48,286 nucleotides of DNA from Lachnospiraceae bacterium UBA7199 (lineage in GTDB: Bacteria; Bacillota; Clostridia; Lachnospirales; Lachnospiraceae). The translations under genes were made by a program, and so were the position numbers. Shown piece after piece: positions 24,705 to 31,965 of the stretch (position 1 is its first letter; every line of letters begins with the position of its first letter). A model generated the notes under the pieces. The model was not told the origin of the DNA, searched no databases, and was given only the letters and a program-made list of their open reading frames with translations. Location of the stretch: positions 1 to 48,286 of the forward strand of contig DKUR01000098.1 in NCBI GenBank assembly GCA_002490775.1. Reading direction: 5' to 3'.

Positions 24705-25627
24705 ATCGATTGTTAAGCATTATTTACATATTAATGAGTAAAGAAACAGTGACTGCAAAAGAACTGGCAGAGCGGTTTGAGGTGTCTGTCCGAACCATTT
24801 ATCGTGATGTGGAAAATTTGAGCATGGCAGGTATACCTGTTTACGCAAAAAAGGGGAAAAATGGCGGTATCAGCCTGATGAGCCAGTTTGTGCTCAATAA
24901 AATGCTGGTGACGAAAGAGGAACAAAACCAGATTTTAACAGCCCTTACAAGCCTTCAGGAAACAGAACTTACCTTAAAGCTGGCAGATTTTTTTCATACA
25001 GATGCTTTAAACTGGGTTGCAATTGATTTTTCAGATTGGAGTGGAAAAAGGCAGGAGATGTTTGAAACAATTAAGGAAGCAATTCTGTCCCACAGAGTTC
25101 TCTGCTTTGATTACTATGGACAAAATGGAGCAATGAAACAACGTTTAGTGGAGCCAGTCCAGTTGCTTTTCAAAGAATATACATGGTATTTGAGAGCTTA
25201 CTGCCAGGAGAGGAAAGCCATGCGGCTGTTTAAGCTTTTGCGGATGAAGCGGGTGGAAATGACAGAGGAGTTTTTTTCACCACAAAAGCATAGAGAAGAG
25301 GTTTACAGAAAGAAACTTTGTGAGAAAATAGATGATGCAGTCTGTCAGGCAGACCAGAATGATGACATGCTAAAAGCAAATAATTTAACAAAATGCACCT
25401 TTTTGATTGATCAAAGTGAGGCATACTGTGTTTATGACCGTTTTGAAGAGGATGAAATTACCGTCTTGGAAAATGGAGATTTTTTGATCCATGCTGCTTA
25501 TCCTGTTGATGATTGGGTTTATGGATTGATTTTTTCCTTTGGAGCTTCAATAAAGGTTTTAGAGCCGGACTATGTAAAAGAGGAGGTTATCAGGAGATTA
25601 AAAAAGATGCAGTCCAAATATTTTTAA
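24698..25627 (+). CDS. HTH-11/WYL-domain transcriptional regulator
   Basis: A 309-residue regulator. The N-terminal DeoR-like HTH (about 1-60) includes AKELAERFEVSVRTIYRDVE, then LSMAGIPVYAKKGKNGG. The WYL domain lies at about 130-230, with the characteristic run EYTWYLRAYCQERKAMRLFK; the WYL tripeptide is present as WYL in TWYLRAY. A WCX-type C-terminal domain follows. WYL proteins bind nucleic acids or small ligands and often act in DNA-damage responses. The ATG overlaps the glycosylase stop. A palindrome 24 bases downstream, before a zinc-ribbon gene, is its likely target. Confidence 0.88.
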   Translation: MLNRLLSIIYILMSKETVTAKELAERFEVSVRTIYRDVENLSMAGIPVYAKKGKNGGISLMSQFVLNKMLVTKEEQNQILTALTSLQETELTLKLADFFHTDALNWVAIDFSDWSGKRQEMFETIKEAILSHRVLCFDYYGQNGAMKQRLVEPVQLLFKEYTWYLRAYCQERKAMRLFKLLRMKRVEMTEEFFSPQKHREEVYRKKLCEKIDDAVCQADQNDDMLKANNLTKCTFLIDQSEAYCVYDRFEEDEITVLENGDFLIHAAYPVDDWVYGLIFSFGASIKVLEPDYVKEEVIRRLKKMQSKYF

Positions 25628-25649
25628 AACAAATTTATTTTTGTTTTTT
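25626..25649 (+). terminator. A/T-only hairpin after the WYL regulator
   Basis: AAAACAAA and TTTGTTTT pair around TTTATT and end in a T run. It lacks G/C strength, so termination is probably partial. Confidence 0.4.
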
Positions 25650-25650
25650 A

Positions 25651-25672
25651 ATATGACACGCTGATGTCATAT
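25651..25672. promoter_or_regulatory. palindromic operator before the zinc-ribbon gene
   Basis: ATATGACA-CGCTGA-TGTCATAT is a perfect eight-base inverted repeat. A -10-like TATAGT lies at 25682-25687, so the palindrome covers the -35 position. The adjacent WYL regulator is the natural candidate to bind it. Confidence 0.6.
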
Positions 25673-25769
25673 TACATCTGTTATAGTAATTCTATCAAAG
25701 GAAAGCAGATTTGAAAACCGCGGTTGCTTTCTTTGAAAAACCAAAATAAAAAGAAAAGAGGATATAAAG

Positions 25770-26051
25770 ATGGATATGATGGAAGCGAAGGATATGAAAA
25801 TTTGTCAGAGCTGTGGAATGCCGATGAAAGAAGAGCAATTTGGAACAAATGCAGATGGCAGTAAAAATGATACTTATTGCTGTTATTGTTATAAAGACGG
25901 TGAATTTGTACAAAATTGCACTATGGAAGAAATGGCGGACTTTTGCGCACCCTTTGAGGTAGAGGGCGGGCGCAGTAAAACGGTGGAAGAGGCAAAGGAA
26001 GGGTTAATGAAGTACTTTTCCACCCTTTCAAGATGGAAGGAAAGATATTAG
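25770..26051 (+). CDS. putative zinc-ribbon domain protein
   Basis: A 93-residue protein of the putative zinc-ribbon family (often annotated zinc ribbon 12). Residues 9-50 contain MKICQSCGMPMKEEQFGTNA, then TYCCYCYKDGEF, giving CxxC and CxxC-type pairs for one zinc. The C-terminal half, FVQNCTMEEMADFCAPFEVE, is a helical extension usual in the family. GAGG at fair spacing precedes the ATG. Its promoter overlaps a perfect palindrome, and a WYL regulator lies just upstream, so it is probably the regulated output gene of that regulator. The biochemical role is unknown. Confidence 0.8.
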   Translation: MDMMEAKDMKICQSCGMPMKEEQFGTNADGSKNDTYCCYCYKDGEFVQNCTMEEMADFCAPFEVEGGRSKTVEEAKEGLMKYFSTLSRWKERY

Positions 26052-26066
26052 AATATTGAAAAGCAG

Positions 26067-26098
26067 AAGCACTCTTATTTTATAAAGAGTGCTTTTTT
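26067..26098 (+). terminator. strong rho-independent terminator
   Basis: AAGCACTCTT pairs with AAGAGTGCTT around a short A/T loop, followed by T6. Confidence 0.9.
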
Positions 26099-26154
26099 GA
26101 CGTTTCCAGGTAAACAGCAGGAAGGGGTATCATAAATTTTTTTCGGCTTTTCCC

Positions 26155-26183
26155 TTCAAGTAAAAGGAAAAGTTTGTTATAAT
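26155..26183 (+). promoter_or_regulatory. promoter of the ArsC/Spx-like gene
   Basis: TTCAAG (26155-26160), a 17-base spacer, TATAAT (26178-26183). It gives a leader of about 65 bases. Confidence 0.6.
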
Positions 26184-26223
26184 TAACTGCTGTAAAGAAA
26201 ATATTTATTAGGAAAGATAAAAA

Positions 26224-26251
26224 CCTTGCGTAGAACGCCTGGGAATGGAGG
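26224..26251 (+). promoter_or_regulatory. leader hairpin that can cover the ribosome binding site
   Basis: GCGT-AGA-ACGC (26228-26238) is followed by an eight-base linker and GGAGG (26247-26251). CCTT (26224-26227) can pair with GAGG. The same arrangement, with nearly the same bases, precedes the nitroreductase at 6604. Confidence 0.45.
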
Positions 26252-26255
26252 AAAA

Positions 26256-26612
26256 ATGAAACCGTTAGTGATTGTATACAGAAAGTGCAGTACCTGTCAG
26301 AAGGCATTAAAATGGCTGGAAGAAAATAAAATTGAATATGAAGAACGTCCCATTAAAGAGGAAAATCCTACTGTGGAAGAATTGAGAAAGTGGCATCAAA
26401 AAAGCGGACTTCCGTTAAAACGCTTTTTTAATACCAGTGGGAATTTATATAAAGGGATGCAGCTTAAAGACAAACTTGGCAGTATGTCTGAGGAGGAACA
26501 GTTAAAACTGCTTGCCACAGACGGTATGCTGGTGAAACGCCCCTTACTTGTAACAGAGGATTATGTGTGTCCTGGATTTAAAGAGGCAGAGTGGAGAGAG
26601 CATATTTTGTAA
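26256..26612 (+). CDS. ArsC/Spx/MgsR-family thioredoxin-fold protein
   Basis: A 118-residue protein. The redox motif is YRKCSTCQKALKWL (CxxC at about residues 10-13), followed by IEYEERPIKEENPT and RFFNTSGNLYKGM, and the family end KRPLLVTEDYVCPGFKEAEW with a further cysteine. It has normal length. Members act as arsenate reductases or as RNA-polymerase-binding redox regulators; the CxxC form without ars neighbours fits the YffB/Spx-like general group. The start at 26256 uses GGAGG, and the TTG at 26226 lies inside the leader hairpin. Confidence 0.85.
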   Translation: MKPLVIVYRKCSTCQKALKWLEENKIEYEERPIKEENPTVEELRKWHQKSGLPLKRFFNTSGNLYKGMQLKDKLGSMSEEEQLKLLATDGMLVKRPLLVTEDYVCPGFKEAEWREHIL

Positions 26613-26640
26613 ATGCATAGTTGCGGCAAACTGTTGGTAT

Positions 26641-26669
26641 TTGACTTATGTAGGCTAAGTTATTATAAT
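26641..26669 (+). promoter_or_regulatory. promoter of the COG0523 operon
   Basis: TTGACT (26641-26646), a 17-base spacer, TATAAT (26664-26669). This is close to consensus. No perfect Zur- or Fur-like palindrome is seen. Confidence 0.75.
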
Positions 26670-26734
26670 AATAGGTTAACAGAATAAGTAAATCAGCGCA
26701 TTGTATGCTGAAGAATTAGAAAGAAGGTTTTTAA

Positions 26735-27850
26735 ATGACGAAAATTGATATTGTATCTGGCTTTTTAGGAGCAGGCAAAACCACACTAATTAAGAAACTT
26801 TTGGCGGAAGCATTAAGCGATACGAAGGTAGTACTGATCGAAAATGAGTTTGGCGAGATCGGAATCGACGGAGGATTTTTAAAGGAAGCAGGAATTGAGA
26901 TCAAGGAAATGAATTCAGGCTGTATCTGCTGCTCCCTGGTAGGTGATTTTGGAACTTCTTTAAAAGAAGTTATGCATACCTACGAGCCGGAGAGGATTTT
27001 GATTGAGCCTTCGGGGGTGGGCAAGCTTTCTGATGTTATGAAAGCGGTACAGGATGTAATTGACACAAAGGAAGTGGCATTAAACAGTGCAGTTGCAGTG
27101 GTAGATGCGTCAAAATGTAAAATGTATATCAAGAACTTTGGAGAGTTTTTTATTAACCAGATTGCCCATGCAGGTACTATTGTTTTAAGCCGTACGGGAA
27201 ATATTTCTGAGGAGAAACTGAATCAATGTATCCAATTGATCAGAGAGCACAATGAGAAAGCAACGATTATTACCACTCCTTGGGAGGATTTAGATGGTAA
27301 GGATATTCTGGCGGCAATTGAAGGAGCCAAGGATCTGGAAGCAGAAATGATGGCAGAACTGAAGGCACATAGAAATGAAGAAGAAGAGCATCATCACCAT
27401 CATCATGACGGAGAACATGGTCACGAACATCACCATGATAAAGAGCATGGCCACGAGCATCACCATGATAAAGAGCATAGCCATGAGCATCATCATGAAG
27501 AAGAACATGAGCATGGTGCAGACTGCACTTGTGGATGTCATGATCATGAACATGACCACGGTCATCATCATGCAGATGAAGTGTTTACAAGCTGGGGGAT
27601 GGAAACACCTGCGGCATATGGAAAAGCTGAAATTGAGCATATTCTGGAAGAGCTTGAAAAGGAAGGAGAGTATGGGTTTGTACTTCGCGCTAAAGGTATG
27701 GTTCCGGGAACGGAAGGAGGATGGATATATTTTGACTATGTGCCCGGAGAGAGCAATGTGCGTGATGGTAAAGCTGATGTGACAGGAAAATTTTGTGTGA
27801 TTGGCTCAAAGCTTAAGGAAGATAATTTAGTAAAGCTGTTTGAAAAATAA
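26735..27850 (+). CDS. COG0523/CobW-family GTPase with a His-rich metal-binding segment
   Basis: A 371-residue G3E GTPase metallochaperone. The P-loop is GFLGAGKTT at about residues 9-17. The family metal site CICC is in NSGCICCSLVG, and further GTPase parts follow (IEPSGVGKLSD, VLSRTGN). A long insert at about 213-285 is mostly His, Glu and Asp, built from ten-residue repeats and ending in CTCGCHDH, and should hold several metal ions. A CobW_C domain closes the protein. Relatives insert zinc, cobalt or nickel into client enzymes; the metal here is inference, zinc being most likely for the GCICC subgroup. It is the first gene of a three-gene operon. Confidence 0.88.
   Translation: MTKIDIVSGFLGAGKTTLIKKLLAEALSDTKVVLIENEFGEIGIDGGFLKEAGIEIKEMNSGCICCSLVGDFGTSLKEVMHTYEPERILIEPSGVGKLSDVMKAVQDVIDTKEVALNSAVAVVDASKCKMYIKNFGEFFINQIAHAGTIVLSRTGNISEEKLNQCIQLIREHNEKATIITTPWEDLDGKDILAAIEGAKDLEAEMMAELKAHRNEEEEHHHHHHDGEHGHEHHHDKEHGHEHHHDKEHSHEHHHEEEHEHGADCTCGCHDHEHDHGHHHADEVFTSWGMETPAAYGKAEIEHILEELEKEGEYGFVLRAKGMVPGTEGGWIYFDYVPGESNVRDGKADVTGKFCVIGSKLKEDNLVKLFEK
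27416..27505 (+). repeat. three tandem 30-base units coding a His-rich repeat
   Basis: Units begin at 27416, 27446 and 27476, each with the same layout (first bases CATGG or CATAG). The first two differ at only two positions. Each encodes about HGHEHHHDKE. Such units can expand or shrink by slippage and so change metal capacity. Confidence 0.85.
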
Positions 27851-27876
27851 TAAGAAAGAAGGAGTATGGGTAAAAA

Positions 27877-28806
27877 ATGAAGCCGGTCTATGTAATCAAT
27901 GGTTTTTTGGAAAGCGGTAAAACAGAATTTATTTGTTATACCCTGGGACAGCCTTATTTTCAGATCAAGGGAAGAACTCTTCTTATTGTTTGTGAAGAAG
28001 GGGAAATTGAATATGACGAGGTGCTTTTAAAACGGAGCCGTACAGACATGGAAGTAATTGATGAGGAAGAGGCGTTTAATACGTCCCATTTGATAGAGCT
28101 TGAAAAGAAACATAAGCCGGAGCGCATTATCATTGAATATAATGGTATGTGGAACTTCAAAAATATGAAGCTGCCCTTTCATTGGACAATTGAGCAGCAG
28201 ATTACAACGATTGATGCATCCACATTTCCCATGTACTTTACAAATATGAGATCACTGCTGGCAGAAATGCTTCGTAAATCAGAAATGATTATCTTTAACC
28301 GTTGTGATGGTGTGGAGGATTTAAGCGTTTATAAGAGGAATGTAAAGGCCATAAATCAGCAGGCGGATATTATTTTTGAAGATTCCGAAGGCGAGGTCAG
28401 CCAGATTTTTGAAGAAGATCTTCCCTATGATTTAAATGATCCTGTGATTGCATTAGATAATGAGGGCTATGGAATCTGGTACCTTGACAGTTTAGAAAAT
28501 TTAGAGCGGTATATAGGAAAAACTGTGCAGTTTACAGCAATGGTTCTTAAGCCTAAAGAGTTTCCAAAGGATTATTTTGTGCCGGGGCGCATGGCAATGA
28601 CCTGCTGTGCGGATGATATGGCCTTTTTAGGGTTTGCATGTGAGTATGAAAAAAGCGATAAGCTTAGCGATAAGCAGTGGGTAAAGGTCACTGCAAAGGT
28701 GGCGAAAGAATATTTTGCAGATTATGGTGGAGAAGGGCCGGTTTTAAAAGCAATCAGCGTGGAAAAAACAAAAGCGCCCAAAGAGGAAATTATCAGTTTT
28801 ACATGA
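27877..28806 (+). CDS. COG0523-like GTPase fused to a YcgQ-like C-terminal domain
   Basis: A 309-residue protein. The N-terminal part (about 1-185) is G3E-like with P-loop GFLESGKTE at about 8-16, HKPERIIIEYNG and MIIFNRCDGVEDL, but lacks the CICC metal motif. The C-terminal part (about 200-300) reads TVQFTAMVLKPKEFPKDYFV, then PGRMAMTCCADDMAFLGF, which resembles the C-terminal domain of YcgQ/TIGR03943 proteins, partners of YcgR-type permeases (COG0701). So one chain seems to join a GTPase with a domain usually found in a separate envelope protein. It follows the His-rich GTPase by 26 bases. Confidence 0.7.
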   Translation: MKPVYVINGFLESGKTEFICYTLGQPYFQIKGRTLLIVCEEGEIEYDEVLLKRSRTDMEVIDEEEAFNTSHLIELEKKHKPERIIIEYNGMWNFKNMKLPFHWTIEQQITTIDASTFPMYFTNMRSLLAEMLRKSEMIIFNRCDGVEDLSVYKRNVKAINQQADIIFEDSEGEVSQIFEEDLPYDLNDPVIALDNEGYGIWYLDSLENLERYIGKTVQFTAMVLKPKEFPKDYFVPGRMAMTCCADDMAFLGFACEYEKSDKLSDKQWVKVTAKVAKEYFADYGGEGPVLKAISVEKTKAPKEEIISFT

Positions 28807-28831
28807 CAAAGGATGAGAAAGGAAGTTGGAA

Positions 28832-29746
28832 ATGTATCACTATTCAATTATTCAGTGGCTGTTTTTCTTTTATTTTTATTGTTTTTTTGGCTGGGTATTT
28901 GAATCCACATATGTTTCTTTAAAAAGCAGAAAATTTGTAAACCGGGGTTTTATGAGAGGACCATTTCTTCCTATTTATGGAAGTGGTGCAATCATGATGC
29001 TTGTGGTTTCCATGCCTTTTCAGGATAATATTTTTCTGACGTATATTGCGGGTTGTATTGGAGCTACAGTGTTAGAGCTGGTCACTGGCATTGCGATGGA
29101 AGCGTTGTTTAAGGTAAGGTATTGGGATTACTCCAATCAGAAATTTAACTACAAAGGGCATATTTGCCTGTCATCTACGATAGCATGGGGATTTTTAACG
29201 ATTCTAATGACAGAATTTCTGCATAAAGGAGTTGAAAAAATCATCTTTTTGATTCCGGCGATGGCAGTAAATATCGTGACTGTAATCGTAACAGTCTATA
29301 TTATCATTGACTTTACGCTTTCTTTCAAGGCGGCTATGGATCTGCGGGACATTTTGGTTGGTCTGGAAAAGGCAAAGCAGGAAATGGAGCGCATCCAAAA
29401 ACGTTTGGATGTTATCATTGCTGTTGCCAATGAAGAGCGTGAGATGCGGAAACTGGAAAACAGCATGCGCATAGATGATTTAATGAGCAATATTGAAGAA
29501 AGGTTCGGGGCTTTTAAGGAACGGATTAAGATGAATCCTACTGAGTTTGTGGAAGATGTGCGGGATGAGATTATTGAACTGCGCAGCAGGTACATGGTAG
29601 AAAAGGAGCATCGCCTGCAGTTTAAGAGGTTAAAGGATTTTTATCAGAGAGCCTTAATTAAGGGTAATCCTACTATGTATTCTAAGCGCTTTGAAGAAGC
29701 CCTGGAAGAATTGAAAAAAGCAGCAAACGAGAGAAGAAAAAAGTAG
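28832..29746 (+). CDS. COG4905-type membrane protein (putative ABC transporter permease, CmpB family)
   Basis: A 304-residue protein with about five membrane segments in the first 170 residues: YSIIQWLFFFYFYCFFGWVF, then a loop with NRGFMRGPFLPIYGSGA, the signature of this family. A long charged coiled-coil tail runs from about 175 to the end (MERIQKRLDVII and so on). Despite the database name, transport has not been shown for the family. The ATG at 28832 has AAAGGAAG at normal distance, with a TTG two codons upstream. It is the third gene of the COG0523 operon, so a link to metal handling is possible. Confidence 0.75.
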   Translation: MYHYSIIQWLFFFYFYCFFGWVFESTYVSLKSRKFVNRGFMRGPFLPIYGSGAIMMLVVSMPFQDNIFLTYIAGCIGATVLELVTGIAMEALFKVRYWDYSNQKFNYKGHICLSSTIAWGFLTILMTEFLHKGVEKIIFLIPAMAVNIVTVIVTVYIIIDFTLSFKAAMDLRDILVGLEKAKQEMERIQKRLDVIIAVANEEREMRKLENSMRIDDLMSNIEERFGAFKERIKMNPTEFVEDVRDEIIELRSRYMVEKEHRLQFKRLKDFYQRALIKGNPTMYSKRFEEALEELKKAANERRKK

Positions 29747-29756
29747 AAATAGGGTA

Positions 29757-29785
29757 TTGACTAATTACGTGTAAGATGGTATCAT
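29757..29785 (+). promoter_or_regulatory. promoter of tRNA-Leu
   Basis: TTGACT (29757-29762), a 17-base spacer, TATCAT (29780-29785). The expected start is about 15 bases before the mature tRNA. Confidence 0.7.
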
Positions 29786-29806
29786 ATCATTCGTGGCGTA
29801 AGTCAA

Positions 29807-29891
29807 GCGGAAGTGTCGGAACTGGCAGACGAGCAAGACTAAGGATCTTGTGAGCAATGCGCTCGTGTGGGTTCAAGTCCCATCTTCCGCA
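29807..29891 (+). tRNA. tRNA-Leu (anticodon AAG)
   Basis: An 85-base class II tRNA. The acceptor stem GCGGAAG pairs with CTTCCGC, with discriminator A at 29891. The anticodon stem CAAGA/TCTTG holds the loop CTAAGGA, giving anticodon AAG (codons CTT, CTC). The long variable arm pairs GAGC with GCTC, and the T arm contains GGTTCAAGTCC. No CCA is encoded. A tyrosine integrase gene begins 30 bases further on, so the 3' end is probably the prophage attachment site. Confidence 0.93.
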
Positions 29892-29894
29892 GTG

Positions 29895-29922
29895 AAAGAG
29901 TCTAGTATATACTAGGCTCTTT
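29895..29922. terminator. bidirectional terminator shared by tRNA-Leu and integrase
   Basis: AAAGAG and CTCTTT enclose the 14-base palindrome CTAGTATATACTAG, followed by TTATTTT. The right end overlaps the integrase stop codon. Confidence 0.8.
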
Positions 29923-30943
29923 ATTTTGTGTGTTGCATTTCATGTTGCATGGTAGAAAAATGTTCGTTTGTCATGTCAGTAAATTTTCTTGAAAAATCAT
30001 CCATAGAACCACGATAAATGTTTTTTAAAGTATGATCGGAACTCCATCCTCCACGTTCCATGATATAAACATCCGGTACGCCTATTGCGTGCATGATGCT
30101 GGCTGAATAATGCCTAAGATCATGAAAACGGAACCGGCGCATGTCAAGACGCTTTAAGTATTTTATAAACCTGTCAGATACACGTGAGGGATTGATTTTT
30201 ACAAGCTTTCCTTCCTTAGGTAGTAAATCAATTACAAAGTCCGGCATTTCTATTTCGCGTGTGCTGGATATGTTTTTAGTAGTTTTGGTTATCCATTCTC
30301 CGTCAGTAGAAAGAACAAGAGCTTTATTGACGGAAATTATATTTCCTTTCACATCATCAGCAGTTAAGGCGCATATTTCAGATCGTCGCATTGTTCCAAA
30401 AGCAGCAAGATTGCATGCGACATACATATCATAGTCATATTCTTTTAAATAGTCCATTAGAACCTTTATTTCGTCATCTGTAGGCACGTAGGTTTTTCTT
30501 TTTTCTTGTTGTGGAAGTTTTACAGATAGTCTTATTTCAGGAGCGTAAGATTCTAAGGCAGCAGATAAAAGACCGTATGCGTTTTTTACTGTTTTTGGGG
30601 AATGTCCAATGGAAATGGAACCTACCCAAGCTTGAACATTGGACGAATTGAGGGATTTTATCTTAAGGTTTGCTATTTCTTCCATCAGGTTGTTTTTTAT
30701 GCTTATGTATGCCTTTAATGTGGTTTGGGATAATACTTTTTCTTTTGATTTGATGTAACATTCAACCATTGTATTAATTGTGTCCTGTTTATCTTCAAGT
30801 TCTGATTGATAATTCACAGCCTTTCTTTCAGCTTCTTTCTTTGTGTCGGCAGTAAATGATTTGTATTTCCTCTTTCCATTTTCCATCCCAATATAAATAA
30901 GGCATCTGTATTTTCCGGATGGAAGTTTCTTTGCTGTAGCCAT
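29921..30943 (-). CDS. prophage tyrosine integrase
   Basis: A 340-residue site-specific recombinase. It begins with an AP2-like arm-binding segment (LPSGKYRCLIYIGMENGKRK), then a SAM-like core-binding domain (about 60-150). The catalytic domain holds R in AFGTMRRSEICALT, HxxR in FRFHDLRHYSAS, and tyrosine in TLKNIYRGS. It sits directly after tRNA-Leu and reads toward it, the standard layout at a left attachment site. AAAAGGAGG precedes the ATG. It integrates and, with a directionality factor, excises the prophage. No excisionase is recognised next to it. Confidence 0.93.
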   Translation of the reverse strand: MATAKKLPSGKYRCLIYIGMENGKRKYKSFTADTKKEAERKAVNYQSELEDKQDTINTMVECYIKSKEKVLSQTTLKAYISIKNNLMEEIANLKIKSLNSSNVQAWVGSISIGHSPKTVKNAYGLLSAALESYAPEIRLSVKLPQQEKRKTYVPTDDEIKVLMDYLKEYDYDMYVACNLAAFGTMRRSEICALTADDVKGNIISVNKALVLSTDGEWITKTTKNISSTREIEMPDFVIDLLPKEGKLVKINPSRVSDRFIKYLKRLDMRRFRFHDLRHYSASIMHAIGVPDVYIMERGGWSSDHTLKNIYRGSMDDFSRKFTDMTNEHFSTMQHEMQHTK

Positions 30944-30993
30944 AATATCATCCTCCTTTTGGGCATAAAAATGCCCGGAAACTTGATTTTGCT

Positions 30994-31044
30994 CCGGGAA
31001 AATGATACAATTTAAAAGCCATGATATTGTATCGGGTTTCCCGG
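30994..31044. repeat. long imperfect palindrome upstream of the integrase
   Basis: CCGGGAAA (30994-31001) with TTTCCCGG (31037-31044) and, further inside, GATACAAT with ATTGTATC. It lies in the leader region of the integrase gene and may be a protein-binding or RNA-control element. Confidence 0.6.
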
Positions 31045-31058
31045 TATAATTCGTACTT

Positions 31059-31092
31059 ACCGCCTTGGTGTTGGCGCACTGGGGCGGTTTTT
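31059..31092 (+). terminator. plus-strand terminator inside the prophage left end
   Basis: ACCGCCTTGGTG pairs over all 12 positions with CACTGGGGCGGT (three wobbles) and is followed by a T run on the plus strand. No plus-strand gene lies just upstream, so it may block readthrough from the host side, or limit antisense transcription. Confidence 0.65.
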
Positions 31093-31105
31093 ATTATAAT
31101 TCAAA

Positions 31106-31915
31106 TTATTTCTCAATTAAAAATACAAATTTATTATTGCTCCATACATTGTCTGTAAAATGTATTTCTATGTTTTGATAGTCTTGTGGAACTTCCCAAC
31201 CAATCCATCCTTTCATTTTTTTACCAGCAGCAATTGTTCCGTCAAGCTGATTTCCGTCTTTTTCTAAAAGAGCAGAAAAAGAATAATTTAAAGAATAATC
31301 ATCTGCATATGCATCAAAGCTCATCATACTGCTAATTGCCAATTCTTTATCAGTATTATTTTCGATTTCAAACTCTGCCATTAAAAACACATTTCCGTCA
31401 GTTGGAGTGTTAAAATCACTTCCAGTACTTTCTTTGTAATCAGTCAAAGTTACTCGAACTCCATTTAATTCAGCGATTTCACCTTTTGTGAAAGTAGTTT
31501 CTTTGTTTTCATCTTCTGTATTTGTAGGTTCCGTACTTTCTTTCGACGTTTCTTCGACAACATTGTTTGTTTCAATACTTGTATTTGTACTGGTATTTTC
31601 AACTTTTTCCGGTTTATCGTTGTTTCCCATATTAGCTACGCCAATGACAAGCCAAAGCCCAGAAATTACCAACGCAACAATTGATAAAGTCTTTTTTCTT
31701 CCATCTTTTTTGCATAAATCAATAATTGCAAGTATAATACCAATTACAAAAGTGCATCCGAGAATTGAGAATACCAACGCTGTAACACTTAAACCAGATA
31801 CTTTTCCATTTGAGCTTTTTTGAGACTTTGGTTGTACTGGACATCCACAATGCGGACATTTTTCAGCTTTGTCAGAGATTTCCTTTCCACATTCTTTACA
31901 GTAAATCATTGCCAT
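31106..31915 (-). CDS. zinc-ribbon membrane protein with DUF4352 domain
   Basis: A 269-residue prophage protein. The N-terminal zinc ribbon has CKECGKEISDKAEKCPHCG (four cysteines). Two membrane segments follow (about 43-65 and 75-95), then a Thr/Glu-rich linker, and an outer DUF4352 beta domain (about 140-269, with GVRVTLTDYKES and ENNTDKELAISS). The ribbon would be cytoplasmic and the DUF4352 domain outside. Its place in the lysogenic module suggests expression in the lysogen, perhaps altering the cell surface or excluding other phages, which is inference. AGGAGG precedes the first ATG. Confidence 0.78.
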   Translation of the reverse strand: MAMIYCKECGKEISDKAEKCPHCGCPVQPKSQKSSNGKVSGLSVTALVFSILGCTFVIGIILAIIDLCKKDGRKKTLSIVALVISGLWLVIGVANMGNNDKPEKVENTSTNTSIETNNVVEETSKESTEPTNTEDENKETTFTKGEIAELNGVRVTLTDYKESTGSDFNTPTDGNVFLMAEFEIENNTDKELAISSMMSFDAYADDYSLNYSFSALLEKDGNQLDGTIAAGKKMKGWIGWEVPQDYQNIEIHFTDNVWSNNKFVFLIEK

Positions 31916-31965
31916 TTTATTTTCCTCCTAAGTTTTATTATAAAAGTAGATACTTTTATTGCAAA

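Noticed and set aside
27416..27505. Direct repeats that might suggest a CRISPR array.
   Set aside because: The units are contiguous, have no unique spacers and are in frame with a protein. No cas genes are present in the window.
27375..27782. A second long plus-strand frame through the His-rich repeats, and another on the minus strand (27290-27640).
   Set aside because: Both are shadow frames created by the CAT-rich repeat of the COG0523 gene. They have no ribosome binding site and only Met/Ile/Thr low-complexity protein.
28826..28831. TTG at 28826 as the start of the COG4905 protein.
   Set aside because: The ATG two codons later has better spacing from AAAGGAAG and matches the family start.
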